Source: Pseudomonadota bacterium (GTDB lineage: Bacteria; Pseudomonadota; Alphaproteobacteria; Sphingomonadales; Sphingomonadaceae). Taken from it: 10,677 nt of DNA. Shown piece after piece: positions 1-8,500 of the stretch. A model generated the notes under the pieces. It was not told the DNA's origin, made no database searches, and saw nothing but the letters and a program-made list of their open reading frames with translations. The position numbers and the translations under genes are program-made. How positions within the stretch are numbered: position 1 is the stretch's first letter; each line of letters starts with the position of its first letter. Location of the stretch: assembly GCA_023427285.1 (NCBI GenBank), contig JAEZBH010000187.1, forward strand, positions 1 through 10,677, given 5' to 3'.

Positions 1-192
1 GGGGCGGGCGGCCAGAATCCGCTCGCGGTAGGCCAGCGCCTGCTCGGTGGTGGTGACCGGCGGGGCAAGGTTCGGCATGATGATGGCGCGGCCGAACTGG
101 CGGGCCGTTGCGGGCAGAACAGCTGCCAGCGCCTCGCCGTCGCGAACGTGGAGGTGCCAGTCATCCGGTTGCGTGAGGGTGATCTGGTCCAT
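1..192 (-). CDS. pyrC: Dihydroorotase, N-terminal part (runs off the left edge)
   Basis: PyrC interconverts N-carbamoyl-aspartate and dihydroorotate in cytosolic de novo pyrimidine synthesis. Only the first 64 codons are inside the window. They read [20 protein letters not shown] and continue into [19 protein letters not shown]. The DDWHLHxRDG segment carries the HxH zinc-ligand pair (His13, His15), and the IxMPNLxPPV segment is a second family signature; both match the short E. coli-type (class II) enzyme. The ATG lies at 192-190 and is preceded by AGGAGAGG, a strong ribosome binding site; the stop is off-window. The gene is divergent from the histidine kinase at 469, with the tandem repeats in between. 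It is an intact-looking housekeeping gene with no sign of decay in the visible part. The family call is firm; completeness of the rest cannot be judged. Confidence 0.95.
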   Translation of the reverse strand, partial: MDQITLTQPDDWHLHVRDGEALAAVLPATARQFGRAIIMPNLAPPVTTTEQALAYRERILAARP

Positions 193-299
193 GGTCCTCT
201 CCTGCCTTTTGCATCATGCCGGTTTGCGATACTCGCGCGCGGTGTAAACCGGCTGCTCTGGAAAGGCCAGCGTCACTGTGCAATGGCGCGACGGACCAT

Positions 300-359
300 G
301 ATTTTTGACAGGATGGCGGGATTTTTGACAGGACGGCGGGATTTTTGACAGGACGGCGC
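300..359. repeat. Three 20-bp tandem repeats, each with TTGACA
   Basis: The unit GATTTTTGACAGGAYGGCGG occurs three times head to tail with an exact 20-bp period (300-319, 320-339, 340-359). Copy 1 has T at the variable position, copies 2 and 3 have C, and copy 3 ends in C instead of G. Each copy contains TTGACA (305-310, 325-330, 345-350), identical to a consensus sigma-70 -35 hexamer. I see no good -10 element 16-18 bp after any copy. The array lies between the divergent pyrC and histidine kinase genes, about 110 bp before each start codon. The spacing is near two helical turns, so the copies lie roughly on one DNA face. They could be stacked binding sites for a regulator or a recent slippage expansion; the sequence does not decide. 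Confidence 0.9.
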
Positions 360-379
360 GAATGCTCCTCTGTTTGCTG

Positions 380-409
380 TTCCTGTACGCCAAGAGAACT
401 ATCTATAGT
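380..409 (+). promoter_or_regulatory. Possible promoter of the hybrid histidine kinase
   Basis: TATAGT at 404-409 matches the -10 consensus at five of six positions and lies in the only locally AT-rich patch before the kinase start, about 60 bp upstream of the ATG. The best -35 candidate, TTCCTG at 380-385 with an 18-bp spacer, is poor. The real promoter might use an activator bound at the upstream repeats. This is a weak, inferred call. Confidence 0.25.
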
Positions 410-468
410 TCTTTCGGACGTGTTTCATTGCGTTTTCCCTGGATGGTGCGGACCTGGCTCTGAGAGAC

Positions 469-2025
469 ATGACGATATCCCAAATCAACGATCGTCGCTT
501 CGAATTGCTCGTAAAGGCCGTTGTCGATTACGCGATCTACATGCTGGATCCGCGCGGCCATGTGGTCAGCTGGAATTCGGGGGCGGAGCGGATCAAGGGC
601 TACCGCGAAGCCGATGTTCTGGGCCGCCATTACGAAATGTTCTTCTCCGCCGAGGACCGGGATTGCGGGATTCCGGATTTCGCCCTCGCCAGTGCGCTGA
701 AGCATGGCCGCCATGAGGTGGAAGGCTGGCGGGTGCGCAAAAACGGAACCCGGTTCTGGGCGAGCGTGGTGATCGATGCCATTCGCGACGATGACGGCCA
801 GCATCTGGGCTTTGCCAAGGTCACGCGCGACATGACGGCCCAGCGCAACGCCCAGTTGGCGCTTTCGCTCACGCGCGAACAGCTGGCGCAGGCCCAGAAG
901 ATGGAGGCCATCGGCAAGCTGACCGGCGGCGTCGCGCATGATTTCAACAATCTGCTGATGATCATCAACGGCTATGCCGACATTTTGCGCCGCCGATTGC
1001 AGGAGCCGGACGACCTGATGGCGATCGACACGATCGCCCATGCCGCGCAAAGAGGCCGCAACCTGACCCGCCAGCTGCTCGCCTTCTCCCGCCGCGAGCC
1101 GCTGAACCCGGTGGTGGTGGACCCGGCCCGCAAGATCATGGAAATGAAGGAATTGATCGAAGGCTCGCTGCGCGGCGATCTGGATCTGGAGATCAAGTTG
1201 GCGCCGGACCTGCATCTCGTGCGCATAGACACCGGCGAATTCGAACTGGCGATGGTCAATCTGGCGATCAACGCGCGGGATGCCATGCCGCAGGGCGGGC
1301 GGCTTTCGATCAGCGCCCGCAACGTCACGCTGCCCGATGGCGATGCGCCGCACTTGCGCGGGCAATTCATTGCCATTGCCGTCAGCGACACCGGCAGCGG
1401 CATCGCGCCCGAGCACATCGACAAGATTTTCGAGCCGTTCTTCACGACCAAGGACATCAACAGCGGCTCAGGGCTCGGTCTGCCGCAGGTTTACGGGTTC
1501 GCCGTGCGCTCCGGCGGCGCGGTGACCGTGAACAGCACCCAGTGGAAAGGCACAACCTTTACGCTTTATCTGCCGCGCAACGTGCCCCGCAAAGGCCAGG
1601 GCGAGGCGCACGCGGGCAAGGCCGCGCCGCTGGACGTGCGGGAGCTGCCCGGCGGCACGGCCCTGATGGTGGAAGACAACCCGGACGTTGCCGCCGTGAC
1701 GGCCAGCATGTTGCACGAGCTGGGGTATCGGGTCGTGCGCGCGGCCAATGCAACGGAGGCGCTGGAGCATCTGCGCGCCGGAGTGCAGGTGGATTTCATG
1801 CTGAGCGACATCATCATGCCCGGCGGCATCAACGGGGTGGAGCTGGAAGATATCATTCGTCGGAATTACGCGCTTGTCCCGGTGCTGCTGATGACCGGAT
1901 GCAGCGACAACAGCCTGCAGCAGAAGCCGGACCGGCCCGTGCTGCGCAAGCCGTTCGACATCGAGATGCTGCGGCAGGCCCTGTTCGACGTGTTTTGTGA
2001 CACTGTGCGCGAGGAGGAGGCCTGA
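469..2025 (+). CDS. Hybrid sensor histidine kinase, cytoplasmic (PAS-HisKA-HATPase-REC)
   Basis: This protein of 518 residues has no signal peptide or membrane helix, so it should sense a signal inside the cell. Its order is a PAS domain (about 10-122), a short coiled coil, the HisKA dimerization helix with phospho-acceptor His157 in GGVAHDFNNLL, an ATPase domain with N-box NLAINARDAM (264-273), G1 box DTGSGI (307-312), F-box FEPFFTTK (321-328) and G2 box GSGLGL (333-338), then a C-terminal receiver domain (about 395-515). The receiver has its acidic pair Glu402-Asp403, phospho-acceptor Asp447, Thr476 and Lys494, so all catalytic residues are present. The ATG follows only a weak purine stretch (GAGAG), but an in-frame stop at 406-408 leaves no better start. 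No response regulator with an output domain is adjacent, so its partner is unlinked. Its stop is 4 bp from the convergent cyclase gene. The ligand of the PAS domain is unknown. Confidence 0.93.
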   Translation: MTISQINDRRFELLVKAVVDYAIYMLDPRGHVVSWNSGAERIKGYREADVLGRHYEMFFSAEDRDCGIPDFALASALKHGRHEVEGWRVRKNGTRFWASVVIDAIRDDDGQHLGFAKVTRDMTAQRNAQLALSLTREQLAQAQKMEAIGKLTGGVAHDFNNLLMIINGYADILRRRLQEPDDLMAIDTIAHAAQRGRNLTRQLLAFSRREPLNPVVVDPARKIMEMKELIEGSLRGDLDLEIKLAPDLHLVRIDTGEFELAMVNLAINARDAMPQGGRLSISARNVTLPDGDAPHLRGQFIAIAVSDTGSGIAPEHIDKIFEPFFTTKDINSGSGLGLPQVYGFAVRSGGAVTVNSTQWKGTTFTLYLPRNVPRKGQGEAHAGKAAPLDVRELPGGTALMVEDNPDVAAVTASMLHELGYRVVRAANATEALEHLRAGVQVDFMLSDIIMPGGINGVELEDIIRRNYALVPVLLMTGCSDNSLQQKPDRPVLRKPFDIEMLRQALFDVFCDTVREEEA

Positions 2026-2029
2026 GGGG

Positions 2030-3847
2030 TCAGGCGTTCTCGGATTGTGCGGCTTCCCGGCGCCGGGTGACTGAGGCCGCCGATGTGGCCTCGGATGCGG
2101 CAACGACCTGATTCCGCCCCGCAGCCTTGGCGTGGTAAAGGGCCTGATCGGCGAGCCGGAGGAGCGCGCCGGTGGTGGAGCGGGGGAAGCGGAGCGTGTC
2201 GGCAATGCCGATGCTGGCGGTGATCTTGCGCTCCGGCGTGTCGAAGATCATGGACATGTCCGCCTCGGCCAGCCGGCGGCGCGTGCGCTCGGCAACGGCG
2301 TAGAGCTCGTCGCCGCCGCGACCGGGCAGGATCACGCAGAACTCCTCGCCGCCAAGCCGGGCAACGATGCCGCGCTCCACGCGCAGGCTGTCGAGCAGGG
2401 TGGCGATGCGTTGCAGCACGTGATCGCCCACATCATGACCGTAGGTGTCGTTGATCGACTTGAAGTAATCGATGTCGATCAGCATCAGGCCGAGCGGGCT
2501 GCCGCTCGCCTCTGCGGCGGCCAGTTCCTTGCGGAACCGCTCGGTGAAGCCGCGGCGGTTGTACAGCTTGGTCAGCGGATCGGTCTCCGCCAGGATCATC
2601 AGCTCGTTCTGGCGGGCGCGGGCCTGATCGCGCTCCGTGCGCAGATGCGCGAAACTGCGGGTGGCGACATAAGACAGCCAGAGCGCCTGCATGGCCCCGG
2701 AAACCAGCACCAGAAGCTGTTCGCTGAGGATGCCCGTGCGGTAGGCAAAGACATTATTGTAGGAGGTGGCAACCGCAATCACCGGCAGAAGCCAGGCCAG
2801 GGCAAAATCCTTCGCCGCCTCGCTGTTCTTGATAACGCCGATGACCAGCGAGCAGACCCCCATGCCCAAAACGCCCAGCGTGGACAGCGTGAAGAGCGAG
2901 GCGACCTGCGTTGCCGTGCCGCTTGGGGCGAACGACCAGAGCAGAGAGAGGCCCAAGCTTGTTGCGGCGATGGCATAAAAGGCGCGGATCAGCCAACGGG
3001 GCAGCAAGCCGCGCTCCAGCGAGGCCAGCATGTAGAGGCTGGCCATGGTGAGCGCCGTTGCCGACAACAGGGCGTTGAGCCGGACAATGGGGCCGCCTGC
3101 CAGCCCCGGTGCGACGAGCAGGATGAGCTGGGTCCAGACGAGGCCCCACAGGATCATGCTGCCCAGCCATCCGGCATGCCAGAGCATGATCCTGTGTCCG
3201 TTCAGGAAGGCAAGCAGGAGGGTGTAAATGAAGGATGCGCCCAAGAGGCTGAAGGCCGCGCCTGCAATGAGGACGGTCAGACTGACGGTCAGGCCCATCT
3301 GGGAGATTGTGGACAGCCGGAGGCGAACGACCTCGTAAGCGGCAAGCTGATCCATGCCGAGCGTGATCGCAACAAGCGGGGCGGTATGTCGGGTGGTGTT
3401 GAACGCAAGGTAGCCGTTCGGCCGCCAGTAGGAGCGGAACTCTCCCTCCTGTACCTGATGGCTAATGCTCGTGCCGTCCGCAAAGTGGAAATAGACCTTC
3501 AGGGTCTCAAACCGGGTGTTGCGGATGGTGAGGGACCAGTCTTCCCAGCCTTGTTGATCTGCGCTCAGCTCATGGCGCAGCCAGATCCAGCGGTCGGCGT
3601 ATTGCTCCGGCTTGCCCTCGCACGCGTAGGTTGCGCCAAGCGCCTGTTCAGGCGACAGAGCGGCCTGCGACGTGGCATGGCAGACTTTCAGCGATGTCGG
3701 CGGCAGCAGGTTGAGGCGCGAGGGTATGGCAAGGAGAATGAGGCCGAGCGCGACGGCAAGCAGGCAGAGAACGCGGGCCCTGGAGGAGTTGCCTGCGAAC
3801 ATCCGTTCGAACCGGTGCCTTAGCGGTGATGCTGTCGGTCCTGCCAC
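2030..3847 (-). CDS. Membrane-bound diguanylate cyclase with periplasmic sensor (7TMR-DISM-like)
   Basis: It is predicted to make c-di-GMP from two GTP at the inner membrane. Numbered from the GTG start (605 residues): signal-anchor helix about 25-43; periplasmic domain about 44-183 with a pattern like 7TMR-DISMED2 sensors (WSLTIRN, then KVYFHFADG); a bundle of about seven hydrophobic helices at 185-396; a short linker; and a GGDEF domain at about 422-581 with LIDIDYFKSINDTYGH and active-site GGEEF (499-503). The RxxD inhibitory site expected five residues before GGEEF is absent (that position reads VERG), which suggests no product inhibition. I chose GTG at 3847 because GGAAAGG (3852-3858) lies 4 bp upstream. 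A TTG at 3964 would extend it by 39 residues but lacks a ribosome site; an ATG at 3802 is also possible. No EAL domain is present. The convergent gene is the hybrid kinase. The cyclase call is firm, the sensor type is likely, the start is uncertain. Confidence 0.92.
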   Translation of the reverse strand: MAGPTASPLRHRFERMFAGNSSRARVLCLLAVALGLILLAIPSRLNLLPPTSLKVCHATSQAALSPEQALGATYACEGKPEQYADRWIWLRHELSADQQGWEDWSLTIRNTRFETLKVYFHFADGTSISHQVQEGEFRSYWRPNGYLAFNTTRHTAPLVAITLGMDQLAAYEVVRLRLSTISQMGLTVSLTVLIAGAAFSLLGASFIYTLLLAFLNGHRIMLWHAGWLGSMILWGLVWTQLILLVAPGLAGGPIVRLNALLSATALTMASLYMLASLERGLLPRWLIRAFYAIAATSLGLSLLWSFAPSGTATQVASLFTLSTLGVLGMGVCSLVIGVIKNSEAAKDFALAWLLPVIAVATSYNNVFAYRTGILSEQLLVLVSGAMQALWLSYVATRSFAHLRTERDQARARQNELMILAETDPLTKLYNRRGFTERFRKELAAAEASGSPLGLMLIDIDYFKSINDTYGHDVGDHVLQRIATLLDSLRVERGIVARLGGEEFCVILPGRGGDELYAVAERTRRRLAEADMSMIFDTPERKITASIGIADTLRFPRSTTGALLRLADQALYHAKAAGRNQVVAASEATSAASVTRRREAAQSENA

Positions 3848-4058
3848 GTTGCCTTTCCAGTCCTTGACCCTGCCGCTGTTCGGTCCGGCAAGGCGAGCGC
3901 GCCCTCTCTGGCCAACCGGCAGGACAATCACTGTCGTGCCGACCTTGCCGGATCGTGTGTCCAAGGGTCAGCAAACAATATTTAGTCCAAGAATAAAACG
4001 ACTTTAATACCGAAAATAATATTAACCAGTAACGGTTTCAGGGCGCCGCCTGCGACGA

Positions 4059-4073
4059 GCCGAGCGGCTCGGC
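4059..4073. repeat. Short inverted repeat GCCGAG-CGG-CTCGGC
   Basis: A perfect 6-bp stem with a 3-base loop lies between the AT-rich island and the first CTGCAACG word. It has no T run, so it is not a standard terminator; it may be an operator or chance in GC-rich DNA. Confidence 0.4.
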
Positions 4074-4091
4074 CTGCAACGACCTGCAACG
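4073..4091. repeat. CCTGCAACG twice at 10-bp spacing
   Basis: CCTGCAACG occurs at 4073-4081 and again at 4083-4091, one helical turn apart. A longer version, CTGCAACGGGC (4084-4094), recurs at 4210-4220, about 95 bp before the adaptor start. This arrangement fits a regulator binding on one DNA face upstream of the efflux operon, but no regulator is encoded nearby. The word is short and a CGTTGCAG match also occurs inside the cyclase gene, so this is suggestive only. Confidence 0.4.
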
Positions 4092-4313
4092 GGCTGTGGG
4101 GCGGGAAGGCCGGATCGCTCGTCATGATGGGTTCAACGCAGGCAGGCTTGGGAGCGATTCCAAGGCTGGAACGTTGCCCCGAGCGAACCTTCTTTCTTCT
4201 TCTGCCGGTCTGCAACGGGCGGTGGCTTGCGGTCAGCAAGACACCGGGGGAGCTGAACGGCACGCGCGGTGCAGCGTTACAAGCTCGGGTATTTCCAGTT
4301 TGATGGAGGCGGC

Positions 4314-5570
4314 ATGCGGTTGCGTGATCAGTCCAGAACCGGCCGGATTGGAGCCGCTGTCATGCTGGGGCTGCTGGCGCTTGGGCTGGCGTCTTGCGAG
4401 AAGAAGCAGCCGCCGCCCGCACAGCCGCTGCCCGAAGTTGTGGTGCAGACGGTCCAGACCACCCCGGTTCCCAACATCGTGGAATTGCCTGGTCGGCTTC
4501 AGGCCGTGCGCACGGCGGAAGTGCGCGCGCGCGTGGACGGCATCGTGGAGCGCCGCATGTATGTGGAAGGCACGGATGTGCGGGCCGGGGCGGCGCTGTT
4601 CCAGATTGATCCCCGACCGCTCAAGGCGCGTCTGGACGCGGTGCAGGCCACGTTGCGCCGGGCGCAGGCGGAAGCGCAGAATGCCGCGCGCGACGTGGAG
4701 CGGTTTGAGCCGCTTGTGGTGCGCAACGCCATCAGCAAGCAGGAGTTCGATGCGGCGCAGGCCCGGCTGGCACAGGCGCTGGCCGATGTGGGGTCGGCAG
4801 AGGCGCAGGTTGAACAGGCCCAGCTCGATCTGGGCTATGCGACGGTGACGGCCCCCATCGCCGGGCGGGCCGGAAGGGCTGAGGTGACGGAAGGGGCGCT
4901 CGTCAGCGCGGCGCAGGGCACGCTGATGACGACGGTTGAGCAGCATGATCCCATTTATGTCAATTTCTCCCAATCGAGCAGCAAGCTGTTTGAGTTGCGC
5001 AAGGAGATGGAGGTCGGGCGCCTGCTCATTCCTGACCTGAAGAATATAAAAGTAACGCTGCTTCTTGAGGACGGCACTGTTTATGGGCAGCAGGGGCGCA
5101 TCAACTTTCTCGACATGGCGGTTGATCCCAACACGGGCACCGTGAGCCTGCGGGCAGTCGTTCCCAACAAGCAGCGGGTGCTGCTGCCGGGCGAATTCGT
5201 GCGGGCGCGGGTGGAGGCGGGCAAAAATCCCGACGGCATTGTCGTGCCGCAAAAGGCGGTTCAGCTCTCTGCCAGCGGAGGCACCGTGATGGTGGTGGGC
5301 GCGAACAACACTGTTGAGGTGAGGCCGGTCAGGCTGGGCGATCTGTACGGTACGGGCTGGATCATTAATGAAGGCCTGAAGGCGGGCGATCGCGTGGTTG
5401 TGGATGGCCGCATGAAGGTGCAACCCGGTATGGCCGTGCAGGTTGTCGAGGCGCAGCCCGCCGCCTCGGACGGAGGGGCGACGGCACCCGCAACGGCACC
5501 GGCAACGGAACCGGCAACGCCGCCCGCAGGCACGGCTGAGGGTCAGGCCTCGACGCCAGATCGCAAATAA
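4314..5570 (+). CDS. RND efflux periplasmic adaptor (membrane fusion protein), AcrA/MexA-type lipoprotein
   Basis: This 418-residue protein bridges the inner-membrane pump and the outer-membrane channel. Residues 1-28 form a lipoprotein signal ending in lipobox LASC, so Cys28 should be acylated and hold it to the inner membrane. Next come the first half of the lipoyl-like domain (about 60-103, VRARVDGIVERR, then GAALFQIDPRP), an alpha-helical hairpin (104-172), the second lipoyl half (LDLGYATVTAPIAGRAGR), a beta-barrel (213-298) and the membrane-proximal domain (300-380). The C-terminus (about 381-418) is an Ala/Pro/Thr-rich tail with ATAPATAPATEPATPPA, probably disordered. I chose the ATG at 4314 because GGAGG lies 4 bp upstream and it gives a normal lipoprotein signal; an upstream in-frame GTG at 4269 would add 15 residues and spoil it. 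It is the first gene of the operon, 21 bp before the pump. Confidence 0.95.
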   Translation: MRLRDQSRTGRIGAAVMLGLLALGLASCEKKQPPPAQPLPEVVVQTVQTTPVPNIVELPGRLQAVRTAEVRARVDGIVERRMYVEGTDVRAGAALFQIDPRPLKARLDAVQATLRRAQAEAQNAARDVERFEPLVVRNAISKQEFDAAQARLAQALADVGSAEAQVEQAQLDLGYATVTAPIAGRAGRAEVTEGALVSAAQGTLMTTVEQHDPIYVNFSQSSSKLFELRKEMEVGRLLIPDLKNIKVTLLLEDGTVYGQQGRINFLDMAVDPNTGTVSLRAVVPNKQRVLLPGEFVRARVEAGKNPDGIVVPQKAVQLSASGGTVMVVGANNTVEVRPVRLGDLYGTGWIINEGLKAGDRVVVDGRMKVQPGMAVQVVEAQPAASDGGATAPATAPATEPATPPAGTAEGQASTPDRK

Positions 5571-5591
5571 GGGTCAGGGCAGGAGAGGCCA

Positions 5592-8500
5592 ATGTTTGCA
5601 CGTTTCTTCATTGACCGGCCCATCTTCTCCATCGTGATCGCACTGGCCATCACCATCGGCGGCATTCTGGCGGTGCGCTCGCTGCCCATCGAGCAGTACC
5701 CGGCGGTTGCGCCGCCGTCATTGACGATCTCGGCGACCTATCCGGGGGCGGATGCCGAAACGCTTGAGCAGAACGTCACGGCCGTCATCGAGCCGGAGCT
5801 GAACGGCGTGGAGGGCTTTCTTTACATGAGCTCCACCAGCTCCTCGAACGGGTCGGTGAGCATTACGGTGACGTTCGAGAGCGGCACGGATATCGATATC
5901 GCCCAGATGGAGGTGCAGAACCGGCTGAACCGCGTGGAAGCCCGCTTGCCGGAGGAAGTGCGGCGGCAGGGGATTCAGGTCAATCAGGCCTCAACCGGCT
6001 TTCTGCTGATCGTGGCGCTCACCTCGCCGGGCGGCACGCACAGCGCGCTGGATCTTGGCAACTATGCCAGCACCCGCATCATCGATCAGTTGCGGCGCGT
6101 GCCGGGCGTGGGGGATGTGCGCCTGTTCGGCTCGGAATACGCCATGCGCATCTGGCTCGACCCTGAACGGCTGGCCAGCTTCAGCATGTCTCCGGCCGAG
6201 GCGCTGGCGGCGGTGCAGGAGCAGAACTCCCAGTCCGCCGGCGGGCAGATCGGCGGGTTGCCCAGCACGCCCCAGCAGCAGCTGAACGCCACCATCATCA
6301 ACCAGCGGCGGCTGCGGACCGCCGAGGAATTCGGCCAGATCATCCTGCGCGCCGATCCGGATGGCTCGACGGTGCGGCTGGCGGATGTGGCGCAGGTGGA
6401 ATTGGGCGCGCAGACCTATGACACCACCTCGCGTCTCAACCGCAACCCCATGGGCGGCATGGCCGTGCAGCTCGCCACCGGCGCCAACGCCTTGCAAACG
6501 GCTGAATCCGTCAAGCTGCGCATGGCCGAACTGGAGCAGGACTTCCCCGACGATATGACCTGGCGGGTGCCTTACGACACCTCGCCCTTCATCCAGATAT
6601 CCGTCAAGGAAGTGCTCAAGACGCTGGCTGAGGCGGTCTTTCTGGTGTTTCTGGTGATGTACCTGTTCCTCCAGAACTTTCGCGCCACGCTCATTCCAAC
6701 CATCGTGGTGCCGGTGGCGCTGCTGGGGGCCTGCCTTGGCCTTTCAGCGCTGGGCTATTCCATCAATGTGCTGAGCCTGTTCGCCATGGTGCTGGCCATC
6801 GGCATTCTGGTGGACGATGCCATCGTCGTCATCGAGAACGTCGAGCGGATCATGGAGGAGGAACGGCTGCCTCCGCGCGAGGCGACTTACAAGGCCATGG
6901 GCCAGATCGTCAGCCCGATTATCGGCATCACGCTGGTGCTGGTGGCGGTGTTTATCCCGATGGCCTTCTTTCCGGGCACGGTGGGCGGAATTTACCGCCA
7001 GTTCTCGGTCACGCTTGCGCTCTCCATCGCCTTCTCGGCGCTGCTCGCCCTGACGCTCACGCCCGCCCTGTGCGCTCTCATGCTCAAACCGGCCAAGCAC
7101 CACGGCGATGAAGGCTCCAAATCGAAAGGACGGCTGGGCCGCTTCTTCGACGGCTTCAACCGCTGGTTCGGGCGTACAACCAACGATTACCAAAGGCGCG
7201 TCGGCCAGCTCATTCGCCGTCCGGGGCGGTGGATGGCGGTCTTCGCCTTGCTGTCGGCCCTTGTCGTCTGGCTGTTCATGACCCTGCCCAGCAGCTTTCT
7301 GCCGGAGGAAGATCAGGGCTATCTCATCACCGTGGTGCAGGCGGAGCCGGGGGCAACCCAGTCGCGCACCCTTGGCATCGTCGAGCAGGCGGAGAACTAT
7401 TATCTGTCCCAGCCGCAGGTGGAGAGCATCATCTCCATTCTCGGCTTCAGCTTCTTCGGCAGCGGCCAGAACGCCGCCATGATGTTCATCGACCTCAAGG
7501 ACTGGGATGACCGGCCCGGCCGGGAGAACCATGCCTCCACCGTGGCGGGCAAGGCGATGGCCGTGCTTTCCCAGATCAAGAACGCGATGATCTTCGCGCT
7601 GAGCCCGCCCGCCATCCCTGAACTGGGCACGGCCAGCGGTTTCAGCTTCCGCCTTCAGGACCGGACCGGGCAGGGGCATACCGCGCTCATCAATGCGCAG
7701 AACCAGCTGCTCGGCCTTGCCGCGCAAAGCCCTGTGCTCTCGGGCGTGCGCCCGGAAGGACTTCAGGACAGCCCGCAGGTGCGCGTGCTCGTTGACCGGA
7801 TTCTGGCGCGCGCCCTTGGCGTTAACATCGGCGATATCAACAACACCCTCGCCATCGCTTTTGGCTCCGGCTACGCCAACGACTTCAACCGGGAAGGGCG
7901 GGTGCTGCGCGTGCTGCTTCAGGCAGAGGCGGACCAGCGCATGACGCCAACCGACATTCTTGACCTGCGCGTGCGCAACCAGAACGGCGAGATGGTGCCC
8001 TTCTCCGCCTTTACGACGGCGCAGTGGTCGGCAGGGCCGCCCCAGCTGAACCGGTACAACGGGTATCCGTCCGTCAATATCTCGGGCAGCGCGGCCGAGA
8101 ACTACAGCACGGGCGATGCCATGGACGAGATGGAGCGGCTGGCCGCACAGCTTCCGTCCGGCTTCGGCTATGAATGGACCGGCATTTCCTATGAGGAAAA
8201 ACTCTCCGCCGGGCAGATCCCGGCGCTGCTCAGCCTCTCCATCCTGATCGTGTTTCTGGTGCTGTCCGCGCTCTATGAAAGCTGGACGATCCCGCTGGCG
8301 GTTCTGCTCGTGGTGCCGCTGGGGGTGCTGGGCGCGCTGCTTGCCGCTCTGCTGCGCGGCCTGCCGATCGACGTTTACTTCAATGTGGGCATCATCACGA
8401 TTATCGGTCTTTCCGCCAAGAACGCCATTCTCATCGTGGAATTCGCAAGGGACCTGGAAGCGGAGGGGCGCAGCACGATCGATGCGACGCTGGAGGCGGT

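Larger units (their letters stand above)
3965..4313. promoter_or_regulatory. Divergent intergenic region between the cyclase and the efflux operon
   Basis: No gene is convincing here. Bases 3973-4025 form an AT-rich island in otherwise GC-rich DNA, containing AATATTTAG, TTTAATACC and AATAATATTAACC, which fits promoter DNA. On the minus strand a weak pair, TTAAAG then TAAATA with 17 bp between, could serve the cyclase. On the plus strand I find no confident -35/-10 pair for the efflux operon. The remaining 290 bases are GC-rich and contain a hairpin (4059-4073), repeated CTGCAACG words, and another small inverted repeat TTCCA-AGGC-TGGAA at 4158-4171. The region probably carries both promoters and operator sites; exact positions are inference. 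Confidence 0.4.

Noticed and set aside
148..348. Short plus-strand frame of 66 codons across the tandem repeats
   Set aside because: It overlaps the start of pyrC on the other strand, and its end is only the 20-bp repeat read as codons.
300..359. CRISPR array
   Set aside because: The copies are contiguous with no spacers, and no cas gene is present.
2132..3823. Plus-strand open frame of 563 codons opposite the diguanylate cyclase
   Set aside because: Composition is typical antisense shadow, with no domain; the opposite strand encodes clear GGDEF and membrane segments.
3982..4263. Minus-strand frame of 93 codons in the cyclase-efflux intergenic region
   Set aside because: It starts with GTG or an inner ATG without a ribosome binding site, has no family I recognise, and its hydrophobic end is simply the AT-rich island translated.
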